Positions 60,691 to 64,000 of a stretch of 64,000 bases of DNA are shown here, piece after piece. The stretch's first letter is position 1, and each line of letters begins with the position of its first letter. The notes beneath the pieces are model-generated. The model was not told the DNA's origin, did no database searches, and saw nothing but the letters and a program-made list of their open reading frames with translations. The translations under genes were made by a program, and so were the position numbers. Source of the DNA: Mucilaginibacter sp. (lineage in GTDB: Bacteria > Bacteroidota > Bacteroidia > Sphingobacteriales > Sphingobacteriaceae); assembly GCF_028288205.1 (NCBI RefSeq), contig NZ_JAQBOD010000018.1, positions 62,001 through 126,000 of the forward strand, given 5' to 3'.

Positions 60691-60770
60691 TGAATGGTTG
60701 AATAAGTTGATTGAGTTAAATGGTTAAAACCACTCACTTAATCAACCTAATCAACTCAAAACTTAAACAT
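60691..60770. repeat. Intergenic hairpin between sdhA and sdhB, related to the sdhC-sdhA hairpin
   Basis: GTTGATTGAGTTAAATGGTTAAAACCACTCACTTAATCAACCTAATCAACT. Confidence 0.8.
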
Positions 60771-61562
60771 ATGAGTGGAAACATGAATCTGACGCTTAAA
60801 GTATGGCGTCAAAAGGATGCAAAAAGTACCGGCAAAATGGTGACTTACAAGGCCGAGAATATCTCGCCGGATATGTCATTTTTGGAAATGCTGGATGTGG
60901 TGAACGAAAGCCTGATCCTGAAGAATGACGAGCCGATACATTTTGACCATGATTGCCGCGAAGGTATTTGCGGTATGTGCTCGCTATATATTAATGGCCG
61001 TCCGCACGGACCAAAACGTGCCATAACTACCTGCCAGCTGCACATGCGTAGCTTTCATGATGGCGAAACCATTACCATAGAGCCATGGCGCGCGGCAGCG
61101 TTCCCGGTTATAAAGGATCTGGCGGTAGATCGTTCTGCTTTTGATCGTATACAACAGGCAGGCGGTTACGTATCGGTTAATACCGGCGGCGTGCCTGATG
61201 CTAACGAACTGCTGATCCCTAAAGTTATTGCTGACGAGGCCTTCAACTCGGCCACCTGTATAGGTTGCGGCGCTTGTGTGGCGGCATGTAAAAATGCTTC
61301 GGCTATGCTGTTTGTATCGGCCAAGGTATCGCAAATGGCTTTACTACCACAAGGCCAGCCCGAGCGCTGGAGCCGTGTGCAAAGCATGGTTGCCCAAATG
61401 GACGAAGAAGGCTTTGGTAGCTGTACCAATACCGGCGCTTGCGAGGCAGAATGCCCTAAAGAAATTACGCTTACCAATATCAGCCGCATGAATAACGACT
61501 ACTTCAGTGCCAAACTTTTCCGCGAAGAAAAAGTGCATGACCATAGTGGCGGCGGCGAATAA
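60771..61562 (+). CDS. sdhB: Succinate dehydrogenase/fumarate reductase iron-sulfur subunit
   Basis: [39 protein letters not shown]; likely start MSGNMNL. Confidence 0.96.
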   Translation: MSGNMNLTLKVWRQKDAKSTGKMVTYKAENISPDMSFLEMLDVVNESLILKNDEPIHFDHDCREGICGMCSLYINGRPHGPKRAITTCQLHMRSFHDGETITIEPWRAAAFPVIKDLAVDRSAFDRIQQAGGYVSVNTGGVPDANELLIPKVIADEAFNSATCIGCGACVAACKNASAMLFVSAKVSQMALLPQGQPERWSRVQSMVAQMDEEGFGSCTNTGACEAECPKEITLTNISRMNNDYFSAKLFREEKVHDHSGGGE

Positions 61563-61585
61563 TATTTGAAACTCACAACAATTAT

Positions 61586-61618
61586 AGATTTGACAACTTT
61601 TAAAAAGTTGTCAAATCT
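61586..61618. repeat. 33-nt palindromic repeat, copy 4 (perfect)
   Basis: AGATTTGACAACTTTT-A-AAAAGTTGTCAAATCT. Confidence 0.9.
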
Positions 61619-61627
61619 TACTACACA

Positions 61628-61660
61628 AAAGGCTCGGAAAGTATTTTCGGGCCTTTTGTG
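61628..61660 (+). terminator. Rho-independent terminator after sdhCAB
   Basis: AAAAGGCTCGGAAAGTATTTTCGGGCCTTTTGTGG. Confidence 0.75.
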
Positions 61661-61986
61661 GTTTTAAGTGTAGTTGCAACTACAGTGCGAAAACATTGTT
61701 GCAACTACAGCATGCAAAGCCTATTATTTGTTGCCATTTTAAAACCGGCACAAACTAAAGGGCAAGTATTTGCCGGAACTATTCCCGGTGCGTGGATAAA
61801 CTTCCACACTATCTCCCTGTTTCCTCTAAAATAATTGCTTATCACGCACATGGCTTAACTGGTATCCCTTTTGATAACTAAAGCAAATACAATCATCGAT
61901 TAGTTCATAATAATTAAGTCTTTATAAATTATTAATTAAAAATGAAAGCGGAGTTTGATACTCCGTTTTCTGCCTAAACCAGTTTT

Positions 61987-64000
61987 ATGTCCGGAAAAAA
62001 ATTTTACAGCAGTGCCAAATTGTTTTTTAACCAAAGGCATTTAAAACGGCTATTATCAGTCACCTTTTTTCTGATTTTTTCCCTGTCATTATTAACGTTA
62101 AATGTAAAAGCTCAAACACCCGGGCTAATTTATAAACCGGCAACGAACGGCGGTAGGGTCATATTGGATCCTAATCTTGATGGTTACACATCAGCTACTG
62201 CCAGCGGTTTCCAGGGCGGGATTGATTATGGCGCTCAGAGTGAGTTGAAAATGGTTGCCATTCCCCAGGGAACAACCGAGCCTGTGGCGGATTTGAGTAC
62301 AGGAGGGGCCGGCGGGCAAACCGATTTAGTTGGCGGCAGTAATTCTGTTTATGTATTGAACGATGGTACCAACCTGATCATTCGTTTCCGGATTGGAAAA
62401 AACTCTTCAGCATCCAAAGGCTATTGCCTGATGATTGATTTAAATGGGAAATTTGGTCCCACCGACCCTAATTATACGACTACAAATATGGGGTTTGAAA
62501 AAGAGGTAACGCTGGAAACCAACTTTGGCGTAGTAGTTACCGACCTTGTTACTAACACCAGCGTAACTTATAATTATGATGACCACCACCAGCGTTCCAT
62601 TTCCGCTACAACTATTAGTGGTAATACAAACGTCTTTTACGACTTTTATGTACCTATATCCGCTATTACATCTACCCCTGCTACCACCGCAATGCGATTT
62701 GCTGCGACCACAATTACCAGCGCGAAAACCGGAACATCAGGAACTGTATCTGATATCAACGGTATAGCTGACCAAACCTATAGCGGTAATACGGTAGCCG
62801 CTTTAAGCACAGCTATTACCACTTTTCCGGCTACAACCCTGACGGGAATGACTTCGGGTTCTACTTTTACAGCATCCCTTACTAGCGCCCCGGTTATTAC
62901 CAGCGCTATCGCTGCAAATTACTCTTCAATCTCGGGCACCAGCCTTGAAGCGAATAATACAACGATTACCCTGTACCGAAAAGTAGGAGCGGGGGCTTAT
63001 ACATCGTTCGGAACTGCGCTGGTCACAGGGGGGATCTGGACCTATCCTGCAGGAATAACGCTCACGGCGGGCGACCTTATTTATGCCACGGCAACAGCCG
63101 GCGTGAATAGTGAATCGTTGGCTTCTAATATAATGACGGTATCGGGTCCGGCACTTTGTTATACGCCTGCGCCGGTAATTACTGGTGGCAGCAATGGTTC
63201 ACAAACTATATCGGGTACCTGGACTGACGGAGTAACCACTACCGGTACTACTGTAAGAATTCGGTTCTGGCAGCAAATCGCGAATACAAATACATTCGCG
63301 GAGGTAGGCCCCGTTGGATCAACGGGACTAACTCCCGCAACACCCTCTCTTGTTACATTTACAGGTACCAGCGGTGTGTTTAGTATTTCAGGTATTCAGA
63401 CCAGCCAAACTTTATTTAAGCAGGGTGCAATATATGCTACTGCAACTCTTGCTAACTGTTCATTAGGTTCAGGTTATTCGAATTCAGATCTTACATCTAT
63501 ATCTGGAAGTAGTGGAACAGATACACCCGCGCCTACTATTACAACGTCGTCTATAACTGCATCCACAGGATCAACAAACGTTACCGTTCAAAGTAATTTT
63601 TCGTCCTCATATTTACTATTATTTGTAAACGGAACACAAGTGGCAGCAAATACCACTACTGCTACAGCCACCGGCTCCAGTATTACCTTAAGCTATACCG
63701 GTTTTAATGCCGGGGATATAGTAACAGCCCGCGCTATAGCAAGCACTGGCAGTAACTATTTATCTGCTGCATCTAATGCCATAACGGTAACTGCCGCAGT
63801 GGCAGTTCAATCAACCGCGCCTATAATTACCGGAAACTATTATTCCGGTACAGGTAAAACGGTATCAGGAACTTCGGTAGAGCAATCGGGTTCAACCATA
63901 ACCTTATACAAAGCAGGTTCTACCGTATTGGGAACAACAACCGTAAACGGTTTCGGAAACTGGACGGTAACCGGGCTTACCTTAACTGCGGCCGATGCCC
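61987..64000 (+). CDS. Large secreted Ig-like-repeat surface protein, 3' truncated at window edge
   Basis: Open frame from ATG 61987 to window end without stop, missing from the ORF track; signal peptide LLSVTFFLIFSLSLLTLNVKAQ; repeated units ITLYKAGSTVLGTTTVNGFGNWTVTGLTLTAAD. Confidence 0.9.
   Translation, partial: MSGKKFYSSAKLFFNQRHLKRLLSVTFFLIFSLSLLTLNVKAQTPGLIYKPATNGGRVILDPNLDGYTSATASGFQGGIDYGAQSELKMVAIPQGTTEPVADLSTGGAGGQTDLVGGSNSVYVLNDGTNLIIRFRIGKNSSASKGYCLMIDLNGKFGPTDPNYTTTNMGFEKEVTLETNFGVVVTDLVTNTSVTYNYDDHHQRSISATTISGNTNVFYDFYVPISAITSTPATTAMRFAATTITSAKTGTSGTVSDINGIADQTYSGNTVAALSTAITTFPATTLTGMTSGSTFTASLTSAPVITSAIAANYSSISGTSLEANNTTITLYRKVGAGAYTSFGTALVTGGIWTYPAGITLTAGDLIYATATAGVNSESLASNIMTVSGPALCYTPAPVITGGSNGSQTISGTWTDGVTTTGTTVRIRFWQQIANTNTFAEVGPVGSTGLTPATPSLVTFTGTSGVFSISGIQTSQTLFKQGAIYATATLANCSLGSGYSNSDLTSISGSSGTDTPAPTITTSSITASTGSTNVTVQSNFSSSYLLLFVNGTQVAANTTTATATGSSITLSYTGFNAGDIVTARAIASTGSNYLSAASNAITVTAAVAVQSTAPIITGNYYSGTGKTVSGTSVEQSGSTITLYKAGSTVLGTTTVNGFGNWTVTGLTLTAADA

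Overview
This is an ordinary-looking chromosomal window from a Bacteroidetes genome. Gene content and TAnnTTTG-type promoters suggest Sphingobacteriaceae (Mucilaginibacter/Pedobacter-like), but this is inferred, not tested. I support about 47 protein-coding genes. They include rnhB, gcvT, comB and comA homologues, dtd, an E1-beta dehydrogenase, an ALDH7-type dehydrogenase, a sigma-54 response regulator, lptB, recJ, a transglutaminase/alpha-E/ATP-grasp cassette, a two-component system with a CusCBA/CzcCBA-type RND efflux operon, pdeM and sdhCAB. A 3'-truncated Ig-like-repeat surface protein runs off the right edge and is absent from the ORF track. There is one intact tRNA-Val(TAC) with a decayed tRNA copy beside it. 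I saw no CRISPR array, rRNA, prophage or intact transposon. The most unusual content is non-coding: (1) three intergenic arrays of TGTTTCA/TGTTACA heptamers with nearly identical spacing and a terminal inverted heptamer; (2) five 76-100 bp gaps between co-directional genes, each filled by a long word-repeat hairpin of different sequence; (3) a 33-nt palindrome present four times with compensatory changes; (4) a PAGQAG-encoding palindrome extending the lptB C-terminus. All calls come from reading the sequence; no database search was run.
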